NCBI RefSeq assembly: GCF_047495875.1
Contig: NC_092460.1
Span: forward strand, 14,436,520-14,500,519
DNA: 64,000 nt
Source: Pithys albifrons albifrons
Lineage: Eukaryota > Chordata > Aves > Passeriformes > Thamnophilidae
Direction: 5' to 3'
Part shown: positions 1 to 10,160 of the stretch, one piece after another
How the letters are laid out: each line of letters opens with the position of its first letter
Numbering within the stretch: the stretch's first letter is position 1
Program-made: the position numbers and the translations under genes
The notes under the pieces: model-generated
Database searches by the model: none
The model's input: the letters and a program-made list of their open reading frames with translations, nothing else
What the model was told of the DNA's origin: nothing

Positions 1-241
1 GTGGACATGGCGCTAGTTGATGTATCTCTCTTCCTCTCTGGCTCAGTCATGGTCTGGGTGGACATGGCGCTAGTTGATGTATCTCTCTTCCTCTCTGGCT
101 CAGTCATGGTCTGGGTGGACATGGCGCTAGTTGATGTATCTCTCTTCCTCTCTGGCTCAGTCATGGTCTGGGTGGACATGGCGCTAGTTGATGTATCTCT
201 CTTCCTCTCTGGCTCAGTCATGGTCTGGGTGGACATGGCGC
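1..241. repeat. 57-bp perfect tandem repeat, 4.2 copies visible, coding
   Basis: Units begin at 1, 58, 115 and 172 and are identical base for base. A partial fifth unit (229-241) then breaks off. The unit length is 57 = 3 x 19, so the minus-strand ERV frame is kept and gains one identical 19-residue block per unit. The array starts at the window edge and may have more copies to the left. Identity at every third codon position indicates very recent expansion or ongoing homogenisation. The plus strand is also open across the array (1-273), but only as a by-product of the same repeat. Confidence 0.98.
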
Positions 242-959
242 CTGTGGATTTGCTCCTTTTCTCCTCCTCCTGATGATGCTGTACCACACCAAGCAGTGTG
301 CGGTAGGCAGTGGCCAGGGCCCAGCAGGTTGCTGTGAGCTGCACATCTCTGGGACTACCAGAGCATCTTCCTTTCACATAGCTTAGCATTTTGGCAGGGT
401 CCTGCAGTTGTTCCGGGGTGAATTTCCAGATCATTTGAGGAGAGAAGGTCTCCAAATACTGGCCCATATCTTCCCACTTCCCATGCCACTCAACATCATC
501 CACTCCCAGGGCAGGCCTCCAGCAAGTCTCCTTAGAGAGCCCAGTTCTGACCCTAAACATGGTGTATACAGTACAGAGGAGACAAAGCAACACTAACAGC
601 AGGATTATGCTGTCCCTAACATCAAAAGGAAGCTCAATATTTTCAATGATTGTTGTAGCAGAGGTGAAAAGGTGGAAGTAACCATCTCCGCCTGTTTTCC
701 CCACAGTCTGGGTGCTATTTTTAATGAGACCCCAGAGGTAACAACCCAAACCAGGACAGGCAGACCAGACTGAATATACATTCACAATGAAATTCATTGC
801 TTCTGATGTTATGACAACATAAACATAGTATATTAATAAAGCAATTTTGATCCTTCTCCCTGGTATTAAAGAGAGCATCAAAATAGGCACATGGTTCCCC
901 ATGTGTCGAAATATGAACAGGCCCAGATACACCATCCACATGAATACATCAAGCAACAT
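1..959 (-). CDS. ERV first-ORF (gag-position) protein with three N-terminal hydrophobic segments and a 19-residue tandem repeat; C-terminus outside window
   Basis: This is an uninterrupted frame of 319 codons, partial at the left edge. I chose the ATG at 959-957 because it is the first one after the primer-binding site and has a good context (ACC before ATG). An in-frame stop lies further upstream inside the LTR. Residues about 1-17, 37-51 and 117-134 are strongly hydrophobic (the last contains IILLLVLLCLLC) and look like membrane spans. An N-glycosylation motif NST sits at 81-83 between spans two and three. After residue 135 the protein is soluble, with a Trp-rich stretch (WHGKWEDMGQY near 158-168) and a conserved-looking helix (QLTATCWALATAYRTLL, about 207-223). 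A basic and acidic run follows, then 19-residue repeats rich in Thr, Ser, Glu and Arg from about residue 240. The soluble part resembles ERV gag-region proteins that I recall from bird genomes. The membrane leader is not typical of a gag matrix domain, so this may be a leader or envelope-like fusion. Exact function is unknown. Confidence 0.6.
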   Translation of the reverse strand, partial: MLLDVFMWMVYLGLFIFRHMGNHVPILMLSLIPGRRIKIALLIYYVYVVITSEAMNFIVNVYSVWSACPGLGCYLWGLIKNSTQTVGKTGGDGYFHLFTSATTIIENIELPFDVRDSIILLLVLLCLLCTVYTMFRVRTGLSKETCWRPALGVDDVEWHGKWEDMGQYLETFSPQMIWKFTPEQLQDPAKMLSYVKGRCSGSPRDVQLTATCWALATAYRTLLGVVQHHQEEEKRSKSTGAMSTQTMTEPERKRDTSTSAMSTQTMTEPERKRDTSTSAMSTQTMTEPERKRDTSTSAMSTQTMTEPERKRDTSTSAMS

Positions 960-1024
960 GGTAGTCAGGGAGTTTCTGTACCCAAATACACAAAATGAAA
1001 TTGTAGTTCTGACTTCTCTCTCGT

Positions 1025-1042
1025 GCCCCACGTTGGGCGCCA
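1025..1042 (-). other. retroviral primer-binding site, tRNA-Lys type
   Basis: On the minus strand this reads TGGCGCCCAACGTGGGGC, which matches the 18-nt site complementary to the 3' end of tRNA-Lys(1,2) used by several retroviruses. It lies 5 nt inside the LTR boundary at 1048, as expected for the start of reverse transcription. It fixes the orientation of the provirus as minus strand and marks the LTR to its right as the 5' LTR. Confidence 0.93.
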
Positions 1043-1047
1043 AAAGA

Positions 1048-1674
1048 TGTGCTGGTTTGAAGGTGAACCAGCAGGGGAAATGAACTCACCACGAGAGAGA
1101 TTATAAGTCAGACCTAAAATTTAATAATAATATTACAATAACAACACTGATACACAAGGGAAATTGCTTTCAACTCACGATACCCCAGCAGTATAACCCA
1201 GTGTCCTGGGGCACAAACCCAAGGGGGTTTGTTTGCCCTTGTGCTGAGACCCCTGTGGCTCTCCCAAGTCCAGAGCAAAAGGAAAAGAAAAACCTGTTGG
1301 TGCAGGCGAGGGCTGTGGTCTGGGCGAGAGCGGTGATCTCCTGCTGTCGAGGTCCTGCTGCTGCTCTGGATCCGACGAGAAGGTCCTGAGGTCTTCTTAC
1401 CCACCACTTATGTACCCTCAGGGAGCACTCAGTCCCTCCCCCTGGGCGGGGACTCACACAATGGGTGATTAACTCTGGGAGCCAGGGGTTGTTGAGCTGT
1501 TGATGGCCCATTAGCAGCTCCGCCCCCCTCAGGCTGGGTGTGAAGTGATAATGGCTCCCTGGGTAGCTGCTGCTAATGGCCCACTGTCCTTGGGGAATGA
1601 ATAGAGGGGGTGGAATGCACAGGTTTGATCACCACCACACAGGGTTAGCTGGTCCCTCCAGCTGAACTAGGACA
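1048..1674 (-). mobile_element. 5' LTR of the lysine-primed ERV (627 bp)
   Basis: On the minus strand the LTR starts TGTCCTAGTTCAGCTGG at 1674 and ends CCAGCACA at 1048, so it has the TG...CA termini of integrated retroviral DNA. The inner edge is set by the adjacent primer-binding site. The outer edge is set by the TG and by the resemblance of the start to other avian LTRs. U3 carries two GC boxes (1517-1526 and 1444-1451), followed about 30 bp later by a TATA-like site. No canonical AATAAA was found in the R/U5 part; an AT-rich stretch with TATTAAA on the minus strand near 1120-1130 is the only candidate polyadenylation signal. ORFs inside this stretch are incidental. Confidence 0.85.
1407..1413 (-). 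promoter_or_regulatory. TATA-like element of the ERV LTR promoter
   Basis: The minus strand reads ACATAAG, a weak TATA-box match. It lies about 30 bp downstream of a GC box (CCCCGCCC, 1451-1444 on the minus strand). Transcription would start near 1375-1385, leaving R and U5 between there and 1048. The placement is reasonable for an LTR promoter, but the motif is imperfect. Confidence 0.35.
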
Positions 1675-4600
1675 GGCATCTAACAGAGAGAGGATACAGA
1701 GCAATTCAGATTTCTCAAAAATTTAAGAGGTTTTTAACATTCATCAGGTGGAAGTAAGAGCTAAACACAGTGACAGGGATGCCAGGTCCTTGGCAGGGGA
1801 ACTCATGCATCACAACAGCTAATGAAGCACTCATGAAGTCCCCTTTTTAATGGGCACAAACATTGTTACCTTCTTAAATCCTAAAGATCCCAATGTAGCT
1901 CTGAGGTAGACCTGCAGAAAGAAACTGCTATGTGCTCAGTTTTATCTTTGAAAAGGAAAGATCTCTGCCACCACTGCCCACCTGTAAAACCTAAACCCTG
2001 CAGTCTGGATGTGACATTTCCTCAAACAGTGTCTCTGCACTCTGTAGCTGTTCTCTAGCCAGTATATATTGATGTATGAACTGTACTTATACCTGGACAT
2101 GAGGTGAGGACTGATGAGAATTGGTTCCACTTTGTGCTTTTTTGTCCTTTGGGCTCATGAGCTGGTTCACAGAAGCCTTACAGGGTGTCAGTCTCACCAG
2201 TTGCCTGATATCTGCAGCTTGACAGTACAGGCACTGTGTCGTTTAGGATGCCAGGTTGTCAAACACAACAGGCTGGGACGGGATGGTCTCTGCAGCTCAG
2301 CTGCCTCAGCAAACCCAGCCAGAGGTGGCCTGGGCTGTTCACTGGTGACTGACTGAGGATTCACTTCACAGGCTTCCAGAAGTGGGAAATCTGGACACTA
2401 AGAAGAAGGATAGAATACATGTCTGACATACCAAAGAATTTGACATGGGATCTCTAAGTCACCACAGAGTCCTTCAAATTACTTGATTTGCACCAACACT
2501 AATATTCCTAAACAATATGCAATTTCAGAATTAAGTCAAGATTTAAGTATGTAAGCAGAATTGAAATGTCACTTATCTTTTAAATTCTGATCACTTTACT
2601 TCCACCTTTCTTCCTCTCAACATTCATTTAGCTGAACTTTTATGTCCCTGAGCACAATACTCACAATATTTGGAGGGCTGAAGATTGTCCCATTTCCCCA
2701 GAAGCACTTTTCCCACCAGACCCTGATTCCTGCCTGGCATTTCCAAAGACACATAATATTAAACAACCACACAGAGGAGCAGAGCTTTGCCACAGGTTAC
2801 AAAAAAAAAGACACAGAAATTGGATGAGCCAAACTCAGAGTTCTGCCAAAGGAACAAGACTCTGAAGGAAAAACTACAGTAAATATTCACTGGCAGTTAA
2901 GGAAGAAAAATGGGCATTTAGTTCACTGGTCTAAGGAGAGAAGCAGGCAGGAATCACAGGTTAATTCTGCTCTGAACTTGAAAGTCACAGTAGCAAAAGG
3001 GATCATGGATCCCTTGTTAATCTTCTCCTTCCAGCTCCAATGTTGTGTTGTAGCAGGAGGGATGTGCTTATTGATAGCCGGGTTAGGCATTGAGAGCTGC
3101 TCAGAAGAGCAATGGTGGGAGGGAATTACATGAAAACAAGCTCCTAATTGCTATTCCTTTTCTGTTGAGGATCATGCAGTGTTCATGAGCAAATTAAAGC
3201 TCAGATTTTAGCAAATTCACAGCCCCATTGCAACCATCCCATAATTTCTAAAGTGGAATAAATAATTTCCAGTTAATAACTCTGTTGCATTCTGTCTCCA
3301 TTGCATAAAGATCACTGTCCTCAAATTATTCCTGGTCAATTAAACTTCACAAGTTTGACTTTACAAGCTGTGAATGCTTGAAATTTGAGCTGCTGCTCAG
3401 GGGTGATATTGATTCTCTTCTCTCCCTGGTTGAGTGCACAAGCTTGTCTACGAACACTTATATTTAACAACTGAAAATTCATCTTTTACAAATACACAGG
3501 TGTAACCGAAATTTGTTTCCTTCATAAAATTTGGCTACTGAAATTCAATTACAGAAGTTAGGGCTTAATTTGATTTGACTTTTGTGTTTCAGAAGCACCT
3601 AGAGTCACGTCCAGCCAAGGTTAAGGGCCTCTGGGTGCTACTGAAGCAGTCTGTGTCTGGCAAATAAATGTCCTAGAGCCACATAAAGAGTTCAGAAATG
3701 GCAATACACTTATACACAGTAGAAATTGAAGAAATTTAGGGTAGTTGCATTTCTTCATATATTTTATGGCTACTGAATAGTCACAGTACAATTTTGCATA
3801 CCTTGGGAGACTAATAAATTCCAGCACAGGACACAAACTCTTCACCAAAATCTGTTACACTGTGTTCAATAGTAATTCAAGCCTCTGCTTAAGCAGTCTC
3901 AGTCCCCAGCAATGAGAACAATATTTTTTATTGGAGGTAACCTGTTAGGCATTTTAAATAGAAAATATGAGCTCAAATGGACTGCAGTTGATCGAACTGT
4001 GACATTCAGTGAACTGTGACCACTGTGACAGTAAGAGTGTACTTCTGTAGTGAGGCTGCAAAAGTGAGAAGCAGATTAACAGGAAATAGGAAAACAGCCC
4101 ATGGGGTAATAGCAGTACCTGGTTGCAGCATGGGGAGATCTCCTGGGCTTGGGCCAGCAGGTTGGAAGAGCAGCATGTCAGGAAAGCACAGAGCTGGTAC
4201 CAGTCCAGGAGAGCAGCTGATCAGGGGGTTCTTGCAGACACCAGGGCATGGCTCCTGTTACATCTCTTGAACGTGCTGTCCCAGTTGAAGACAGGAGACT
4301 TGGAGTGTCCCTCCTGGATTTTCTGAAAGAAGAGTCCCCCTCTGGACACCTGGCCTGCTGTTTCAGGGTGCAGATGCACGAGTAGCCACAATCTCTGAGC
4401 TCCACAGCACTCCATGGTGCCACTCCTGCTTTATCAGGACTGTAGTGTTTCCCAGGCTGGAAGTGTCTGTGTTTGGAGCCAAATTCTGCAACTGGCACTA
4501 TGAACCGTGGGAATATAAGGCCTAGATCCTTGGCATGTTTATCCTTTGTTATACCCTATACTTCCATGCCCAGAGAGAAACCCTGCTGAGACTATTGCCA

Positions 4601-6176
4601 TTCCCTGTGCCACTGAACTCCAGTTCCATTCCATCCACTTCAGCTGGCTGATGTGGGAAAGACAGTGCTTAATTTCAGCTTTAGTAAGTTCTGGCAAACC
4701 TTTGCTTCAACCTAAGCCTCCTAATTTTGAAATCTTTTCTTTAAGCAAAAAAACTTCAATATTTGTAAACCCCACTTCATTTGCTCAGAGTTAGAAGTTT
4801 TGCAGTTACTCAAGGCAGCTGTGTCTGTCCTTCTTGGCTTTCTAGTGTCCTCAGAAACTTGCCACATGGGAAGACTACTTAATACAGTTTATAAGCTTAA
4901 AAATGGGATTTTCAGCAGGAGAAACGTGAGTTTTGGACAAGGAAATGGAAGTGGAAGAGCATGAAATGCTTGTATTTTCTTTATTTGATTCCTTCACTAA
5001 ATGGTAAATGGAAGATGCAAACAGTTCTGGAGGCACACTGGGGAAGAGATCTCTTCAGGCAACAGGGGTTTCTGCTTGGCAGTTCAGTCATCATGGGCTT
5101 GGTTTTGACAAGAGTGAAATTTAAGAGCAATGAGACCTGACTTACTGGGAAAACAAAGCAGGAAGAAATGCCAGTGATGCACACAAGAAACATGATACGG
5201 CTGCGGGAACTGAACTCTGCAGTTCACCGGCCTCATCTTTGATAATCACAACAGCTGACAAACCAGCAAACTTCCTGCCTCTGTTTCTCTGATCCATGTG
5301 AACTGGTTTGTGTCTGACAAAACCAAGGCACAAACCCCACAGCCGCTTGGTTTGCACTGCTCAGAGATCACAGGAATCCCTGGCACCAAAGTTCTTTCTC
5401 ATTTACAAAGAAATGCATTTGATTTGGCTTTCCTTCTCTTCTCCAGAAATTTCTACTATGTTTAAAATTATGCAAAGGCAACAAACTCTAATGTACAATT
5501 AAAAGATACATGCACTTGTTAAACATATTCCAGACCTGCTGTAACAGCCTCGTGTTCCCTTCCACACTCCCTGACTGCACCAACACTGTCACACAGACTC
5601 TGCATCACTCAGCATTTGCACCCACCGAGGGCACCAGTCCTTTACAGCACTGCCATGAGCAGATTTCTTGGCATTTCCTTTGTATTTCAAGCCATAAACA
5701 GCATTTCTTAGGTAGGATGGTCTCAGTAATCACAGCTATACCCCCTACCATGAGGATACACCAACACAGCTGGGAAGCTCTTTATGGGAGCAAACCTGGA
5801 GCCCCTCTCCTTCCAGTTCTCATTAAACTCAGAGGAATGTCAGACTGGCAGACTCTGAACTTGCCTTTAAAACACTTTCAAGGAGGTAACACAGCATAAA
5901 TGCTATGTTCTTGCTTTCTCTCAAAAGGAATCCTGTCTCCGCAGAGAACTGGCAGGAAAAACAACCAAGCCACTTATACTTTATTTCTTACTTTCAGCTT
6001 ATGCTTAATTTCTTCCCAATGTCCCTGTTCTTTAGCCTGCCAAAAAACGCTCTCTGGGCAGCATCTTGCAGTCAGATGGATGTCACAGATTCCCTGTCAT
6101 GTGTTTTTCACCTCATTTAGGTGGTGCAGGTGTCTGAGCCCAGGACAGTCCCTTCAGGAGGGGACACTTGCTGCAC
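1675..6176. other. no gene recognised; single-copy-looking DNA
   Basis: Both strands hold only short ATG frames (largest about 106 codons, 4178-4498 minus) without recognisable domains. The 3120-3350 part is AT-rich with several ATTA cores and octamer or C/EBP-like strings (attgcataaagat), so it could be a non-coding regulatory element, but that is weak evidence. No repeat family was recognised. Confidence 0.6.
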
Positions 6177-6240
6177 TTCTGCTGGGCTGCTCTCCTGCTG
6201 GGCTGCAGTTCTGCTGGGCTGCAGTTCTGCTGGGCTGCTC
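6177..6240. repeat. 16-bp minisatellite, 4 copies
   Basis: Four adjacent 16-bp units have the pattern ttctgctgggctgcag, with single or double base variants (first and last end in tc; the second starts tc). Trailing tgctgctccc is related. The array gives several overlapping short ORFs rich in Leu, Ala and Cys in all frames, which are artefacts of the repeat. Confidence 0.9.
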
Positions 6241-9200
6241 TGCTGCTCCCAGGGCAGAGCTGGCACTGGCCTGACCTCACACAGCCCCACAACCTCACTC
6301 ACATCTGCTTTGATTCAATTCACCCCATAGCCAAAACTCTTCTGCCCTTTGAAAGTTATTGCCTCTCAATAACCTAATAAAAGAAACAGCTGGCAACCTT
6401 TAAGAGTTTAGATATGTCCTGTTTGATTTACTGCATGAAAGGGAGAGGAACAGGACTGAAATAATATGGAAGACTGGGAAAAAATACATGGATCAAACTT
6501 GAGAACTGCAAAGCCCAGCTATTAACACCATGTCTGGTGGCTCTGGGATAAACGAGATGAACATAAATTTTGTATTTATTAGCATCTCCTATCTCTTTTT
6601 CTCCAGATTACACAGGCCATCGGTGCTCACTACACGTGGCTGATATGCAAAAACAAAGCAGCTCCTTCACTGTAAAAATCATCCACCTGCATTTAATGCT
6701 CCATGCAAATTTCTGGATACGGGCCCCTGTAGTGATTAAGCAAAACAAGTTTATGGGAATGGTGGCTCTGTTATGGGTGAGAAACCAGCTCAGAAGTGCT
6801 CCCTACACCTGGTCTCGAGGGCAGGGACTCCAGACAGCACACAGAGCTGCAAAGGAGACTTCTGAACAAAAATGAATCCTGGGCCTGTTGGAGAACTGGG
6901 TTAGGAAATGCTGGGCCATAAAATCCTGTGTGTGCACACACCCTTGTGCTGGAAATACAGGCTCAGTTTCAAATCCAAAGTTCTGTAGTTAGTGAAATAT
7001 TCTGCCCTTACCTCCTGATTTTTTATAATTATTTTTATTAGCTGCCATTGAGGGAAGATATACCAACAATTTATGCCTTCAGTCTTCTATCGTTTTCCCC
7101 TAAAACCACTTGTTTTCAGATTCATTCAGCCCTCCAGTTACTGCACACTCTGAAAGTTCATAAAATCTTGCACAGGTTCCCACAAATGTGGTCTTTGTGG
7201 GAGTTTTCTCTCCTCTGTCAAGATACTGTAAGTGCTCAGTTTTTAAATATTTTCCCTGTTTGGGCTGGGAGTTGTGAGGTTACCCTCCTGACTGCTTCAT
7301 TCTTACTTGCTTATCTTTTGGTTTCCCACTTGAATGAGAAGCTTTTGCACATACCAAGGAATAAAGATAGGACAGGTAGTTATACTTGAATTTTGAAAAA
7401 CACCACAGTCCCCTGCCTGCAGTGGAGCTGCTGTTCAAACAGCAGTGTCTGCAGGGCTGTGTGGCAGGGCACCAGCAGGATGCTCCAGCTTCTCACCTGA
7501 GCAGGGAAATGCTTTACTCAGACATTCACAGCTTCAAGGACTCTTTTCCCTCTTTAATTCAAGTACAACTGCAGCTTCTAGTCTGCACTGTAGCAGCCTG
7601 TGGTATGTGTAGTTATTGGTAATAAAATATTCCTGAGCTTTTTTCCTAACTCATAAGCAGTGTTTTTTTTGCTAATGTGAGGAACAAATAAGCTGTTAAT
7701 ACATATTCTCTGAGCTCCAGCAGCAGAGCTTTGGAAAGAACCTGTGCAACAATAAGGCTGACAAGAACAGTGGCTTTGCTGTGTTAATAAACTGTTCTGA
7801 TGTGTGGTAGAGAAGTAGTTCAGAGAAAGCATGACATGGCATGAGCTAAGTAAACTCATACATCTTGGAAAGTGAAACCACATTATATTTTTATACAAAC
7901 TTCTGGTACCTTCATTTTCTTTGAAACCCCAGTGGGCTCAATTTTGAAGTGCAGAGCAACCGACCATAGGAAAAAATCATTTTATGATGTCATAGTTTGG
8001 GAATTTCAGTCAGCAGATATTATGGAGAAGCTAATCAATAAAGTTATACCAACCTTTAGACCAAAAGACATTATTCTAACTGAGAGATTATGGCTTTCTT
8101 CTATTGAAGAGTTAGAACTTTTATCTCAGTGCAACCTGAAAAGAGAGATTCCCTGTAACTGAAGGAAAGGGGCTCAGATGTTACACTGTGCTAAGTCCAA
8201 GAGGAACTCCCATCCAATTCACCAAATAAACTTTAGCCAGAAATAAATAATGAAACAGGAGATGTGGCAGATGGTGGTGCTCATGGAGTAGCATGGTCCT
8301 ATTTACCTTTTCTCCCACTGAAAGGGAACATTCAACAATTTTTAAAAAGAAAGCTCCAGGCAATGGATTTAGAAACTTCTTAAAATAATCTATTTAATAC
8401 AGGAGATACAGAAGAATTATTTCCAAACTGGGATGTGACATTTGCACTAGCAAGCATAATATCTCTAGTAATACTAAGGAGTTCGAAGACACAAGACCTG
8501 TTAATGTTTCCATTTCAGTACACAAACTTGTCATCAACTGGGGGTAAAGAAATCACATCACACTTAATTAAACAAATTAGGGAAAGGGTACAAGTGGAAA
8601 GAGAAAGGGGGAGGGGTCAGGGAATGAATCATTCTTCTTTACCCTGAGTCCATCCATCAGTGGTTACAGTTAGCAACAAAAAAATCAAATTAGTTGCACC
8701 AGTGGTCTGTTCAGACCTGACAATTTCTGTACTTCTAGTTTAAATTAGAGTAGAATCAATGGAAGTTTTACAAAGATAAGTTAAAGGCAAAGCTTACAAG
8801 GCAGAGCGTTCAATGTGCCTGGCGAGACAAGGCTTAGCCTTGCAGGAGTCATTAAGGTTAATGCAATCTGTAGTGGTGTGACAGGAGCTGCTCTGTTTTC
8901 ATTACCCCAGAAAGCAGCTCTGATTCACCGTGGGGAGGGCTAATTGACACTTTCCAAATCACACCGTAGTAATTGTTTACAGTTGTAGAAAGGGAGTAGA
9001 TTGTTTTCACTGCTGGTTTACTTGATACGTTTATCCACTTAATCCCTCTCACTTAATTTTCTTTGATAGGTGGAAATAAGAAATAATTTAATTCTAGTAT
9101 CTTTTGACATGTACTTGTCAGCTAAGAAACTGGTTTGTTTCTCAAGCAGGAATTCAGGTCAGGGGAAGAGCTTGAACTGCCTCTTCCTCCTGAGAATGAC

Positions 9201-10115
9201 CACCTAGCCCAGCTCCCCCAGCTCCTTGATTTGGTTTGGACAGATCAAAAGCATGTTCAGAAAATTAAAAGATGCATTCAGAGTGGCTCAGGCTTTCTTA
9301 CTAACACAAGCAAAGTGCACGCTGCACGTCTGACCCACCTCTTCTACCTCCTCAGCCTGTTCTTCAGACCCTTGTGTTGTGTGCTTTCCTCACCCATTGC
9401 TCAGCTGGAAAGAAATCTGCTGCTCTGTTGCCTTTAGAAGACCCAGCATGTACAAAAGAGCCACTTCAGAGCAGCTCGTCATGTGAGGACAGACTGAAGC
9501 AGGGCTTGGAGGAGGTGGTGGCTGAGCTGGGAAAAGCAGCACAGCAGAAGCAGCCCCAGGGTCCTGCTTGGCTGAAGTTCAGCATGAGAAGCCTCCTGAT
9601 CAAGCCCAGCTCCCACTCAGGGTACAGACCTGGGGGGATCAGCAGCCTCAGGGCCTTTGGCCTCTCATTCCTTGCATTTGCACTGCAGTAGCTCCAGGAG
9701 CAAACAAGGACAATGCAGCTGAATAGGTCTCTGGGTAAACTTCAAAAACCAGCAGTTTAGAAACCATTCTCCTCCAAACACCCCTTTTGCCAAGCCCACA
9801 CAGGGCATTTGGTAGCACTGCCCCGGTGAGGGCAGCTTTCTGTGCAGAGCAGAGAAACACTTTCAATGGACTCTGCCCTTTGGAAAGCTTTCCTAGACAG
9901 GGCTGCTTTTTTAAGGGCCCTACTCCATAGAGGTTTGCTAATGTGACCTGGAGATCCTGCTGACAGACCTTTCTTGGTGAGGGATTGCCTCATAAGGGTG
10001 GTCTGTTCCAGGGGCTTCTATGAGAACACACAATGCATGTTTAATGAAGCTCATTTTCTGCAGAGAAAGAACAGGGGCATGTGTTCACTTCCAGGAAAAA
10101 TGATCAGGTCATTAC
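6241..10115. other. no gene recognised
   Basis: I see only short open frames (up to about 113 codons at 7048-7389 plus and 106 at 7578-7898 minus), none with a domain I recognise. 8825-9060 contains TAATTG and ATTA cores and a short palindrome (caaggct-t-agccttg at 8828-8842). It could be regulatory DNA, but nothing in it is decisive. Confidence 0.6.
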
Positions 10116-10160
10116 AAAAAGAAAAGAAAAGGAAAAAGGAAGAAAAGAAGAAAGGAAGAA
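10116..10160. repeat. purine-rich (A/G) low-complexity tract
   Basis: About 45 bp of only A and G on the plus strand (aaaagaaaag, ggaaaaagga, aaaggaagaa blocks). It is simple sequence, and the 81-codon ORF crossing it is Lys/Glu-rich only because of the tract. Confidence 0.85.

Larger units (their letters stand above)
1..1674 (-). mobile_element. 5' portion of an endogenous retrovirus (lysine-primed, ERVK/beta-like), cut by the window edge
   Basis: Read on the minus strand, the order is LTR (1674 to 1048), a 5-nt gap, a tRNA-Lys-type primer-binding site (1042 to 1025), and an ORF starting at 959 and continuing past position 1. This is the layout of the 5' end of a provirus. The rest of gag, pol, any env and the 3' LTR would lie to the left of the window. 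The open frame shows no frameshift or stop in the visible 319 codons, which suggests a fairly recent insertion. The lysine primer is the classical marker of ERVK/beta-like elements, so that class is inferred and not proven by any pol sequence. The six bases outside the LTR (1675-1680, ggcatc) would be one copy of the target-site duplication if the element is intact, but the partner copy is outside the window. Confidence 0.85.

Noticed and set aside
1..273. Plus-strand ORF of 90 codons with a hydrophobic 19-residue repeat
   Set aside because: It is the shadow of the 57-bp array. The minus strand carries the longer frame that continues to the ERV start codon and fits the provirus layout.
721..939. 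Minus-strand 72-codon ORF
   Set aside because: It lies in another frame inside the 319-codon ERV frame and ends at a stop that the longer frame does not meet.
1170..1511. 113-codon minus ORF in the LTR
   Set aside because: It sits wholly within the LTR, overlaps another LTR frame and has no recognisable product.
6113..6302. Overlapping Leu/Ala/Cys-rich ORFs on both strands
   Set aside because: They are produced by the 16-bp minisatellite.
8828..8842. 15-bp palindrome caaggct-t-agccttg
   Set aside because: Seven-base arms occur several times by chance in a window of this size.
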